15,579 nucleotides of DNA. It comes from Seiridium cupressi (lineage: Eukaryota > Ascomycota > Sordariomycetes > Amphisphaeriales > Sporocadaceae). A model generated the notes under the pieces. The model saw nothing but the letters and a program-made list of their open reading frames with translations. It ran no database searches and had not been told where the DNA came from. The position numbers were made by a program, and so were the translations under genes. Where the stretch lies: NCBI GenBank assembly GCA_036674765.1, contig JARVKI010000206.1, forward strand, positions 1 through 15,579, given 5' to 3'. Every line of letters starts with the position of its first letter. Positions within the stretch are counted from its first letter, which is position 1. Below are positions 1-8,169 of the stretch, one piece after another.

Positions 1-541
1 AAAAATATAAAAAAAAAATTTAATTATAAATAATCTTTATAAATTATATTAAATTTTTATTTTATATTATATTATAAAAATAAAAATTAATTATTTAATA
101 ATATAAAATAAATTATAATTTATAATTAAAATTAAAAAATTAAAAAAAATATAAAATTTATAAAATTTAATAAATAAAATTTTATATTATTTTTTTTAAC
201 TTTATTTTAAATTATAATAATTTTATTATAATATTAAAACGTTATTAAAATATTAATAATATAATTTTTATAAAAAATTATTATATTAATTTTAAATTTA
301 ATTTCTTTTTTTCTTTTTAAAATAATAATAATATATTAAATTATTAATATATAAAATTATATTAAGTTTAAATTTTAAATTATTTTAATTATAAATAAAA
401 TAATTAATAACTTTTAAAAACTCGTATAAAAAATTAAAAAGCTTTTATATAATACTTATTTTATATTTATATTTAATATTATTAATATAAAAGCCGCGTT
501 TTAACTGTAGAATTTATTAAATCTATTTTAAAAATTAAAAT
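1..541. other. AT-rich, gene-free block (RIP-like)
   Basis: This stretch is almost entirely A and T, with stop codons in every frame and very few C or G bases; most of the few C bases sit in CpG or in short CT/CC contexts. I can read no protein or RNA motif in it. By analogy with the right half of the window, where similar DNA still reveals retroelement motifs, it is probably a RIP-decayed repeat, but no family signature survives that I can see. It ends sharply near 541-560, where normal-composition DNA begins. Confidence 0.6.
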
Positions 542-560
542 AAGCTATTAATAATAGCTT
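542..560. repeat. Perfect 9-bp-arm palindrome at the AT/GC boundary
   Basis: The bases AAGCTATTA-A-TAATAGCTT read the same on both strands around a single central A. It sits at the transition from the AT-rich block to normal-GC DNA and just downstream of the ankyrin pseudogene's stop codon (minus strand). It could act as a hairpin near the 3' end of that gene, or be chance in AT-rich sequence. Confidence 0.5.
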
Positions 561-1239
561 CCGGAAATGTATTATTCTTAATGATGCCTGGCTTGCTGCC
601 TGGATGGGTAGCTAGTAATTGTTCCCGATTGTCAAGTAGGTCGAATTCTGTAGCGGCTAGACTTTATAGCCAGGATCCTGAGGAAGTCGGCCATGGCGTA
701 ATATTTTTGTCCTTCCGCACACCTCATTACTCCATCTAATCCCGTTTCCCCCGGATCACCGCTTATACCACCCGCATCTCGAAGAAGCTGCACCATATCC
801 AGCCTGCCACTAAACGCAGCATAGTCCATTGCACGAGGATTCTCGGGCATTCCCTCTTACACCGCAATCTCTTTTGCGTTAACTTCAACCCCATATTTTA
901 TAAGCAAACATGCTATATTATTTCTGCCTACTCTAATGGCAGTTTGAAGGGGGTATCTTTCACTGAGGCACCTGCGGGATTAACCTCAGCTCCCAGATTA
1001 ATCAAGCGCTTTATAAAATGCTCAGATATTTCCGGTCTACATATCGTAGAGGGGGATCTGCATGCTGCTCAGAGGACTGTCCTGCCGTCACGTAGTTAAT
1101 GGCTAACCTGTACTCCGCGCGAAACAAGCTGCTCTGTAATAGCGACACGTCCGCGATACAAAGCCGCTTATAGCGGAACGCCTTGTTTATTAACGTCCTT
1201 AATGGCATTAATAACCTGGAAAATTAGAGCGTTATCTGC

Positions 1240-1850
1240 TTAACTAAGAATAAGTGATTTAAAAACACCCCGATAACCTTTATCTCGTATAAGATGCATA
1301 TCGATAAGGGCACCCGATGGAAATAGTTATATAAAAAGCTGTATTTACGGCTTAAAAGATAAATGCGAATAATAATAGCTTTTAATATTAATATATATAT
1401 AATAATTATAAAAGTGTAATTCCGGGATTATAATACGTAGAAAATATATATTAATATTATGTTTAAAAGGAAAATCGGCAGTTTTTTCTTTATCTTTTAA
1501 AAGGGTTATTATTATATTAGATAATATTTTTAATAACGGATAACATTTTACGTTCGCGATAAAATAGTTAAAATATACCGGACAACCTCGAGCGATTAAA
1601 AATTTACACATATTTAAATAGCGCCTTATATAAATCGCGATATAAAAAAAATCCCGTCTATCATTTTCGATATTAATCGGGACGCCTTTTAACAAAATAA
1701 AATAGAATATTTTAATAAAAGCTAATAAGTTTTTTTAATCCGCATTTTTAATAACGGTTATTAATAATTATTTACCGTAGTCTTTAATATCGTACTTTAA
1801 AAATTATAATAAATACGGCTTATTTATATTATAATTTAACAGCGCTGCCT
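1240..1850. other. RIP-mutated patch inside the ankyrin pseudogene
   Basis: Base composition drops abruptly to very AT-rich in this part, whereas sequence on both sides (about 600-1230 and 1860-3097) is near normal. The ankyrin reading frame nevertheless continues through it (same minus-strand frame as 1858-2496), with many TAA stops and residue changes expected from G-to-A and C-to-T change, such as GVPINIENDRRD followed by YIAIYI where repeats usually have PLHIAI-like residues. RIP acts on duplicated DNA, so this suggests that mainly this portion had a close copy elsewhere. Confidence 0.6.
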
Positions 1851-2925
1851 GGATGATTTAATACGGTAGAATATTAGCCCCCTTTGCTTCTAAAATGTCT
1901 ACAACGTCATAATATCGCCTCCCGAAGGCAAGGTATACTGGCTGCCATGGGGCCAACTCTAGTTTACGCCTATAAAGGCATGAGATACTGCTCACGTTGG
2001 CGTCCACGCTAAATTGTAGCAAGCAGCTCACTGCCTTCGAAAGACCTAGACAAGCATCTTCCGACATTGCAATCTCAAGTATAGCGATTCTATCATCACT
2101 TTTCGAGGGAAATGGTCGACTATTCAAACAGATTTTGAGGTGCTCTAAGCCCCTACAGGTTTCCACTATGATGCCAATTTCTGTGCTGCGTTCCAGTAGT
2201 TGCTGCACAAGTTGCTGCAATATTTTGTGGTTATCATATAGCCTTGAATCTATCCACATATATTCTGTCAGCTAAGTTGGGTTACCGGGTCCGTACCACC
2301 CCGGTGACCTAAGCAACAATACCTCGTGAGTTGGTGATCGCGGAAGACAAGAGCGGTCTGCACGGACAATGCCCTTCCGGAAAACCTCGAAATCCACTTT
2401 TGCACCTGCATCTACGAGAGGCCATACAGCAAGGAATGCAGGCAGTCGATATAGAATTAGTCCCGAATCTCCCATAATGCTACAATAACTTTTCAATTAG
2501 CCTGCATAAAGGAGGAATCGCCGGTAATCTACGGCCGAGTCTTTCTAGCCAGATCCATTGCGAATTAACGTCGGCACCATGATCAACAAGGACCTTGATG
2601 ACGTCCAATTGAAAAGTGTCTGCTGCTGCGGCCAAAGCAGTTGGAGGCACGCATGATAGATCTATTGCTCAAGGATCCGGTCCCAAACACTGAGAATCTG
2701 GCAGCATTCCACGTTCCAAAAGGCGTTTGACTGTGCGAAATGCTCCGATCATGGCAGCAGAGGCAAGAATCTCTCCAGGTTTTCGTGTAAAGCTCGTCGA
2801 CGAAATTGACCACATTTTTCTCAGGACCGGGTCCGGCCTCGAGATTGAAAACTGTTCCGACAGACTGTGAAGGGAAGCGTAGTTGTGACATTGTGTTTCC
2901 AGTCTTGGGCATAGAGCGACACACG

Positions 2926-3027
2926 GCGCTAGGTTGGAATTCAAAAAGCCGAATTCCGCTTCCTGAGACCGGGTATGCGCTAGGTTGAAATTCAAAAAGC
3001 CGAATTCCGCTTCCTGAGACCGGGTAT
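2926..3027. repeat. 51-bp tandem direct repeat, two copies
   Basis: Copy 1 is 2926-2976 and copy 2 is 2977-3027; they differ at one base (G in copy 1, A in copy 2, within GTTGRAATTC). Copy 1 contains an inverted repeat GGAATTC-N8-GAATTCC at 2936-2957, broken in copy 2 by that difference. 51 is a multiple of three, so the duplication keeps the minus-strand frame open and yields a repeated 17-residue unit if translated. It lies at the presumed 5' end of the ankyrin pseudogene. Confidence 0.9.
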
Positions 3028-3097
3028 TTGAAAATGGAGGTAGACAAAAGCCCAGGGCCAAAAAACGACAGTGCCCGGGTGCGAGCGAACGGAACAA

Positions 3098-3695
3098 AAG
3101 GGGGAGGGAGAAATATAACCTATAAACTCAGCGCACAGCATGTATCGTTGATGTTCCTATCCCAGAACGGCCGTCCAGCATTTCGACTAGATACCAAAGC
3201 AAAACATTCTAGCTGGCAGACCTGTATCCCGGGAATTTGTGGATGGTCGGCCTGCGGTTTCTTTTGGGAGCCGAGAATTTCTCATCCCCACCTCACCGAG
3301 TGGTGCGGAAACAGTTTGATGGCCAAGCCGTAATCTGTCCCCTCGGAAGGCCCGGAAGAGGAGGTGCGTTGTTGCAGTGGGACAATTCATTGCTGCCCCT
3401 CTCCAAGACCAATTAACAGATAAGCTAACGAGGTCCCCGCCAATGTGCCCGGTAACTTACACGCTCTCATTGGCTGTCTGATACAACGCTTGCCCCTCTT
3501 GTAATTACCGGAGAACCTTGCACGAGGAGAGAATTTCTTCCCGCCCGCTTCAATGTGGTTGCACGTCTTTCCCAACCTGTCAACATTCGGTGTATATAAT
3601 AACACTGCCCACAGTAATTACAGCATTCGGCGCCTGAAGCAGGGCATACCAAAACAACCACGGTGGAAAGAATCTTTACTAGAAAGTTGGAGAAC
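3098..3695. promoter_or_regulatory. Intergenic region with P450 promoter elements
   Basis: No convincing gene is seen here; open frames are short and lack recognisable domains. It separates the minus-strand ankyrin pseudogene from the plus-strand P450, so it may once have been a divergent promoter. Candidate elements are a CCAAT box at 3409-3413, an inverted pair GCCAAT at 3439-3444 and ATTGGC at 3469-3474 (possible CCAAT-binding complex sites) and a TATA box at 3593-3599. GC-rich boxes resembling CreA-type sites (for example CCCCAC near 3288) also occur, but such short motifs are common by chance. Confidence 0.5.
3593..3599 (+). promoter_or_regulatory. TATA box of the P450 gene
   Basis: TATATAA occurs in otherwise mixed-composition DNA about 100 nt upstream of the P450 ATG at 3696, a reasonable spacing for a fungal core promoter with a short 5' leader. 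Function is inferred from position and motif only. Confidence 0.5.
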
Positions 3696-5474
3696 ATGTT
3701 GCAGTCTCAATCATTTCAACCGGTCGCATACGGCCTATATCTTGCAGTTTGCAGTGTGAGTTTCGCCTTTCTATGGTTGTAGAGCGATCTAATTTAGAGG
3801 GAATCAGATACTCATCTACTTCGTGGGTACCATCGTCTACAACGGCTTCTTCCATCCACTGCGCAATATTCCCGGGCCAAGGCTCTGGGCAGTATGTCGG
3901 ATCCCTTACACGTGCATGTACCTGTCAGGCTCTGCGCACAAACACGTTCTGGACCTTCACAAACTATACGGCGACATTGTAAGGTTAGCGCCTGAAATTG
4001 TTTCTATTAACCACCCAGACGCGATGAAGGAGCTTCGCGGACATCGCAAAGCCGGTGTGCCTGAAAATGGAAAGGACCCAATTCATTCTGGAGCAAACTT
4101 GCAAAATATTATCGGAGCTAATCGAAACGACCACGCTCGGTTTCGACGTTTGATGTCAAATGGATTCTCGGCCCAGGCTATGTTCGAACAACAACCCATA
4201 ATAAGAAAATATATCGACCAACTTTTCGAGCGTCTTCACGCCGAGGCCTTACAAGGCACCAAACCTGTGGACATGGTCAGCTGGTATAATTTTACGACTT
4301 TTGACATTATTGGTGACTTGGCTTTTGGTGAATCATTTGGTTGTCTCGAAACCTCCACGTACCATCCGTGGATAGAGCTTATCTTCGGCAGTATCAAATA
4401 CCTAGCCTTTGCGATAAACTTGGATCGGTACCCGCTGATTACCCCTGCCCTAAAACTTTTCATTCCACGAAAACTGAGAACGAAGATGATGGAACACTCC
4501 CAATTATCGGAGTTGAAGGTACGCCGGAGGTTAGAGAGCAAAGTTGACCGACCCGACTTTATTGCAAAGATTACGCAAGAACAGAAAGGAAGATCTATCG
4601 TGAGTTTTCTTTTCCAGACCACCAGCGGGGGTCATGCCTCAGAAATGCGTGTTCACAGCTGACGACGGCGAATTTCGACGACAGAGTATGAGCTTCAAAG
4701 AGCTAGTTTCTAATACCTCAACGTTAATCATCGCTGGTTCTGAAACCACGGCCACGCTGTTGTCAGCGGTGACATACTTTCTGGCGACCAACACACATGT
4801 GCTTACTGCCTTGAACAAAGAAGTACGCTCGTCGTTTCTTTCAGAGGAAGAAATTGATTTGGTCAGCACGCAAAAGCTCCCATATATGCAGGCGGTACTG
4901 AACGAAGCACTTCGTCTCTTTCCTCCGGTTCCAGCTGCTTCACCGCGTAGAATTGCTGAAGGTGGTGACAATATTTGTGGCCATTTCCTTCCCGGCGGGG
5001 TAAGTTCGAGAAACCATAGCCTGGCGTACAGTATAGTTTATGGAAGTTCACTAGCTGACGTCACTTCGCAACGCTTGTAGACGGTAGTGGAGATCTGGCA
5101 ATGGTCGCTTTACCACCAACCTGCTTTTTTCCAGAGCCCAGATGAGTTCATTCCAGAACGGTGGCTTCAAGGCCAGCAATTCGCTAGTGATAGGCTTGAT
5201 GCGGTTCAGCCTTTCTCAGTTGGTCCCAGAAACTGCATCGGGCGCAAGTAAGTGGATCTCCACCTTTCTTTACCTATGTATCGTTTAGCCTACTAATCGC
5301 CCTGTCGCTAGCCTGGCGTATTCAGAAATGCGCATGATACTGGGTAGATTGATATGGAACTTCGATATTCAATTAGCCGAGGTCAGCAGAGACTGGGCAG
5401 AGGAGAGTCAAGTTTACGTATTGTGGCAGAAGAAGCCCTTGTTTGTGAATTTGAGGCCTTGTCGCCAGGGATGA
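3696..5474 (+). CDS. Cytochrome P450 monooxygenase (CYP65/TRI11-like), five exons
   Basis: Exons are inferred at 3696-3755, 3808-4599, 4685-4999, 5081-5247 and 5312-5474, giving 498 residues, the usual length for a microsomal fungal P450. Residues about 10-32 form a hydrophobic membrane anchor, followed by the proline hinge PGPRLW (42-47). The C-helix region reads NDHARFRR, typical of the fungal isotrichodermin C-15 hydroxylase-like group. The I-helix oxygen-activation motif AGSETT is at 301-306, the K-helix ExxR is E358/R361 (NEALR), the PERW segment is 414-417, and the heme loop FSVGPRNCIG has the ligand Cys441. Such enzymes sit on the ER membrane and insert oxygen into a small molecule using electrons from NADPH-P450 reductase; the substrate cannot be read from sequence. 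No premature stop or frameshift is seen. No other biosynthetic gene lies in the window, so cluster membership is unknown. The second intron's acceptor is the least certain part of the model. Confidence 0.93.
3756..3807 (+). other. P450 intron 1 (52 nt)
   Basis: Donor GTGAGT, branch-like CTAAT near 3789-3793, acceptor CAG. It is phase 0 and joins the N-terminal 20 residues to the rest of the membrane anchor and the hinge. Without it, a stop follows shortly after exon 1 and the protein would lose its anchor. Confidence 0.85.
4600..4684 (+). other. P450 intron 2 (85 nt)
   Basis: Donor GTGAGT, consensus branch GCTGAC at 4658-4663, acceptor ACAG at 4681-4684. It is phase 0 and restores the frame directly before SMSFKELVSN and the I-helix. 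A shorter alternative (4600-4642, acceptor CTCAG) also keeps the frame and would add 14 residues; the longer intron is preferred because of its branch site. Confidence 0.75.
5000..5080 (+). other. P450 intron 3 (81 nt)
   Basis: Donor GTAAGT, branch GCTGAC at 5054-5059, acceptor TGTAG. It is phase 0 and joins HFLPGG to TVVEIWQWSLYHQ, the expected continuation in P450s between the K-helix and the PERF-like region. Confidence 0.9.
5248..5311 (+). other. P450 intron 4 (64 nt)
   Basis: Donor GTAAGT, branch ACTAAT near 5292-5297, acceptor GCTAG. It splits the codon after the heme-binding CIGR segment (two bases in exon 4, one in exon 5), giving CIGRN followed by LAYSEMR, the usual L-helix start. 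Readthrough would hit TAA at once. Confidence 0.92.
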
Positions 5475-6140
5475 TTCGTGGTTCAAATCCAAGTGATTTC
5501 AACTGTAGTTGATCTAGTGCTGCAGAGTATATGGCAAACTCGAACGGCTCAGGAGAGAAAAGTCCTATTTGGTTTGCTTCACTGGTCGTCACCAGGGCGC
5601 TTTGATTCAACTACCTTGGCATGCACATCTTCCAAGGAACCGCACTCTGGTGGATTGTGGACGACCAAAGGGGTTATCAAGGTCAAAAGAAATATTAGCT
5701 TCACGATTAGATGAACTCAATTACTGGAAGCCATGGCGAGCATTTTCAAGTAGTATCTAAAAGGAAAGGGAATCTTAAGCCTTACCAGGCACTTGTTAAA
5801 TGCGCGTCAAAGTTCGATGCTAATATTAGACGGCGAGTCGTAACAAGAGGCTACCCGTGAGACGAAGTCATGGGTTCCATCCATAGAGCTTACAAGCAAA
5901 CGAACGGAAGTATAGCACGCCAAAGTAGGACAAAAACGGATAAGTACCGACACCAAGAACAAGCTGTGGCTTTCTTATAACGAAATTTTTAGATCATTTT
6001 ACTTCCGAAAGGCTGGTGCCCAAGAAGCACTGAGAGATCGGTGGTGACTGGGAATTTAATACTGTAAGATTAAACAGCTAATTATAAAAGACTAGCAACT
6101 TAAAGTTTTATAACTGTCGCTGTGTAAGACCTTTAATGTT
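5475..6140. other. Non-coding stretch downstream of the P450
   Basis: The DNA has normal composition to about 6060 and then grades into AT-rich sequence by about 6140. Short open frames exist on both strands, but none shows a recognisable domain or a convincing start and intron structure. It probably holds the P450 3' UTR and terminator followed by unconstrained or decayed sequence. I see no RNA gene in it. Confidence 0.5.
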
Positions 6141-6996
6141 TTATTATATAAATATTACACTTTTTAATTTACGTATTATTATTTAGTTTTTATTTTAATA
6201 AGATAGTTTACTTTAAAACTTTAATAATTAACTTAATATAATTAACTTTTTAAATTAATATATTTAATTTAATATTAATAGTTTTTAAACCCTTTTTAAC
6301 GATTTTCGGCTTTAAATTTAATTTAATAATTTTTTAATTAAGTTTTCTTTTAACTACGTTTTTATTTAATATTAAAATTAAATTAGCTTTTTACTTTTAT
6401 TTATAAAAAGAATTATAAAAATAGTTTTTAACCCGTTTATTTTTTAATATTTTAAAAAATAATTAATGTAAACTTAATTTTTACTTTTTAAGTTTTTCTT
6501 TTTTAATTATATTTAAAGAAAAGTTTAAAATACCGTTTAATATAATTTTAACTATTTTATAATAAAAGAATAATATTAAATTATAAAATTATCCTTTATA
6601 ATTAATAAAATAATCGTATTTATAATCTATAAGTTTTTATAATTAAAAACGCGATCGGCTTTTAAAAAGTTTATATATTTTTAATTCGTTAAATTTATTA
6701 TAATATATATAAAAATAAACGAAAAATCGTAGTTTTATATTAATAATTTAATAATTTACACGCTTATTATATTAATATTAAATAAAATACTTTATATTAA
6801 TAAAAGAAATTTTATAATCTTTTTAAATCCCTTTGTTAAAATTAGCGTTAATACCGATTAAATTAATAAATATAAAAAAATTAAATTTTTTTAACCGTAA
6901 AACCTTTATAATATTCTACGCGTTAAAAGGGATTTTAACGGCGACGGGTAAAATCGCCGTTTAATTTTAAAAGTGTTACGGTATTAAAATATTATT
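6141..6996. other. RIP-mutated, unclassified DNA that element A inserted into
   Basis: This stretch is strongly AT-rich with almost no CpA or TpG and stops in all frames. It lies beyond the 3' LTR end of element A and shows no similarity that I can see to either Gypsy element, so it is presumably the older target of A's insertion, perhaps another repeat. A GC-containing hairpin, AACGGCGA-N9-TCGCCGTT, lies at 6937-6961. No protein family could be recognised. Confidence 0.5.
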
Positions 6997-7481
6997 AAAT
7001 ATAACGAATATATTATCGTTAAAATAAACTTTAAAATAATATATTAATATTAAGTTTATATTAATAAAGTACGTAATATAAAATAAAAATATTAAATTTT
7101 AAAAAATAAAAATATAATCGTTAAAGTTTAATAAACCTTATTTATAAATAAATAAATGCTTAAATTAATTATTAAATTAATAATTATTTATATAAAAAAT
7201 ATTTATTATATATATATTTATTTATTCTTTTATTAATTTTTATTTACTTATATTTATTTATATTTATTTAATAAGTAAAACTAATTATAATTAATATTAA
7301 TTAATAAGTTTTATTAATTACTTTTAATTATCGGCTTTAATTAATTCTTACCGTTTACTTTATTTCCATTGTATTAATATTTAATATATTTATTCTTTAT
7401 ACGATTATAACCGTTTTACTTTTTATTATCGTTTTAGTCCGTATTTATAAAATAAGGTTTATTCCGTTCCGGTTTCCTCCC
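6997..7481 (-). repeat. 3' LTR of element A (inverted relative to B's LTR)
   Basis: The reverse complement of this segment aligns along its length with 10894-11365. Shared landmarks include CCGGAACGGAATAAAC at the LTR start, the GTAAACGGTAAGAATTAATT block, AACTTTAACGATTATATTTT (here with transitions) and TAACGATAATATATT near the end. Most differences are C/T or G/A transitions, as RIP produces. Similarity stops at both borders, where the flanks differ (element A internal DNA to the right, unrelated DNA to the left). The terminal TG...CA is not visible, probably mutated, so the borders are accurate to a few bases only. Confidence 0.8.
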
Positions 7482-8150
7482 GATTTATATTTATAATATT
7501 AAGTCTTTTTTCTTTTAATTTAATCTTTTAAACTTAAAATCTTATAAATAAATCGCTATTACTTATTTAAATTTTTAATAAATTTTCCTTTTTTCCTTAT
7601 ATTTTTATAATATATATTTATTATATCGGGTTATATTTAGAAAACTAAATAAAAAAAAGTTCTTTATCGCTTAATTTTACCGCCCGTTATTATTTCTTTA
7701 TAAATTCTTTTAATAAGTTTAGCTTTAAAATTATACCTTATATTCGTTGCTTTCGTTACGATTAAAAGTGCGTAATAATAAAGGGTTCGGCAAAGTATAA
7801 AAAGTATATTCGCGCTGGCTATTTTTACGACGGTAACGGGGTCCCGGTCTTTTCCTTTAAGCGTATTACGGAAAAGCACCGTCGGTTAATACGGGAAAAA
7901 CAGGTCGCTAAAGGCCACCTCTTAACTTTTTAATAATAAACGAATAAAGCTATTTTAAAGCTGGTTCGTTTGCGAAAATAGCGTAAATTTGCCCGTATAA
8001 AGGGTACCGAACTAGTTCGTTAAGGTTTTTAATCCTTAAACGAGTTTAAAAAGTAAAAACGTATAAAGTTAAAAACTGCGATCGTTGCGCGGTCGTATAA
8101 AACTATCGGCGTTATAAATTAAAACGTTATAAGCTTATTTTTTAACCTTT
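7482..8150 (-). other. 3' tail of element A with a less-mutated patch
   Basis: This lies between the chromodomain and the 3' LTR. From about 7660 to 8110 the DNA keeps noticeably more C and G, including some CpA and TpG, than anything around it. A 71-codon frame (7664-7879, minus) is open there, but it shows no known domain and I do not call it a gene. The patch could be the unspared remnant of a 3' untranslated region, or a segment with fewer copies in the genome and hence less RIP. Confidence 0.45.
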
Positions 8151-8169
8151 TAAACAGCTTTTTAAATTT

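Larger units (their letters stand above)
632..3097 (-). pseudogene. Degenerate ankyrin-repeat protein gene
   Basis: Read on the minus strand, several ankyrin-type segments appear in order: FRTVKRLLERG (about 2710-2745), LDVIKVLVDHGADVN (2564-2608), a unit around YDVVDILEAKGANIL (about 1866-1915), LNMCKFLIARG (about 1585-1620), LIKYGVEVN (about 880-910) and LDMVQLLRDAGG (about 767-802). The tail ends in TGA at 632-634 and looks like the usual C-terminal end of fungal ankyrin proteins. The frame is broken by stops at 2669-2671, 2272-2274, 1858-1860, 1345-1347, 1168-1170, 1096-1098, 1069-1071 and 857-859, plus others in the AT-rich middle. Several are explained by CAA/CAG to TAA/TAG changes. Two frameshifts are inferred: one between about 2496 and 2545, and one in a G5 run at 949-953. 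Ankyrin proteins bind other proteins; no partner or enzymatic domain is visible. The true 5' end is unclear: the most upstream part (about 2800-3097) shows no recognisable domain, and the gene may be truncated there. Confidence 0.75.

Noticed and set aside
1..541. AT-rich block as mitochondrial DNA
   Set aside because: No mitochondrial gene, tRNA or rRNA motif is seen. The similar right half clearly consists of RIP-mutated nuclear retroelements.
1997..2275. 92-codon plus-strand open frame
   Set aside because: It is antisense to the ankyrin reading frame, which shows domain-like residues; the plus frame shows none.
4634..5080. Separate gene starting at the ATG at 4634
   Set aside because: It contains the I-helix and K-helix of the P450 and is joined to the upstream part by the intron at 4600-4684. 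Its 3' end reads through intron 3.
5480..5490. GGTTCAAATCC, resembling a tRNA T-loop/B box
   Set aside because: It immediately follows the P450 stop codon. The T-stem has a mismatch, and no matching acceptor stem or anticodon arm is found upstream, so it is chance.
5478..5760. Two overlapping plus-strand open frames after the P450
   Set aside because: No recognisable domain and no convincing start context; more likely the 3' UTR and following DNA.
7140..7330. Short AT repeats (TTTATTTA-like) as a CRISPR array or satellite
   Set aside because: No regular unit and spacer spacing; the stretch is part of the LTR and is repeated in inverted form at about 11060-11230.
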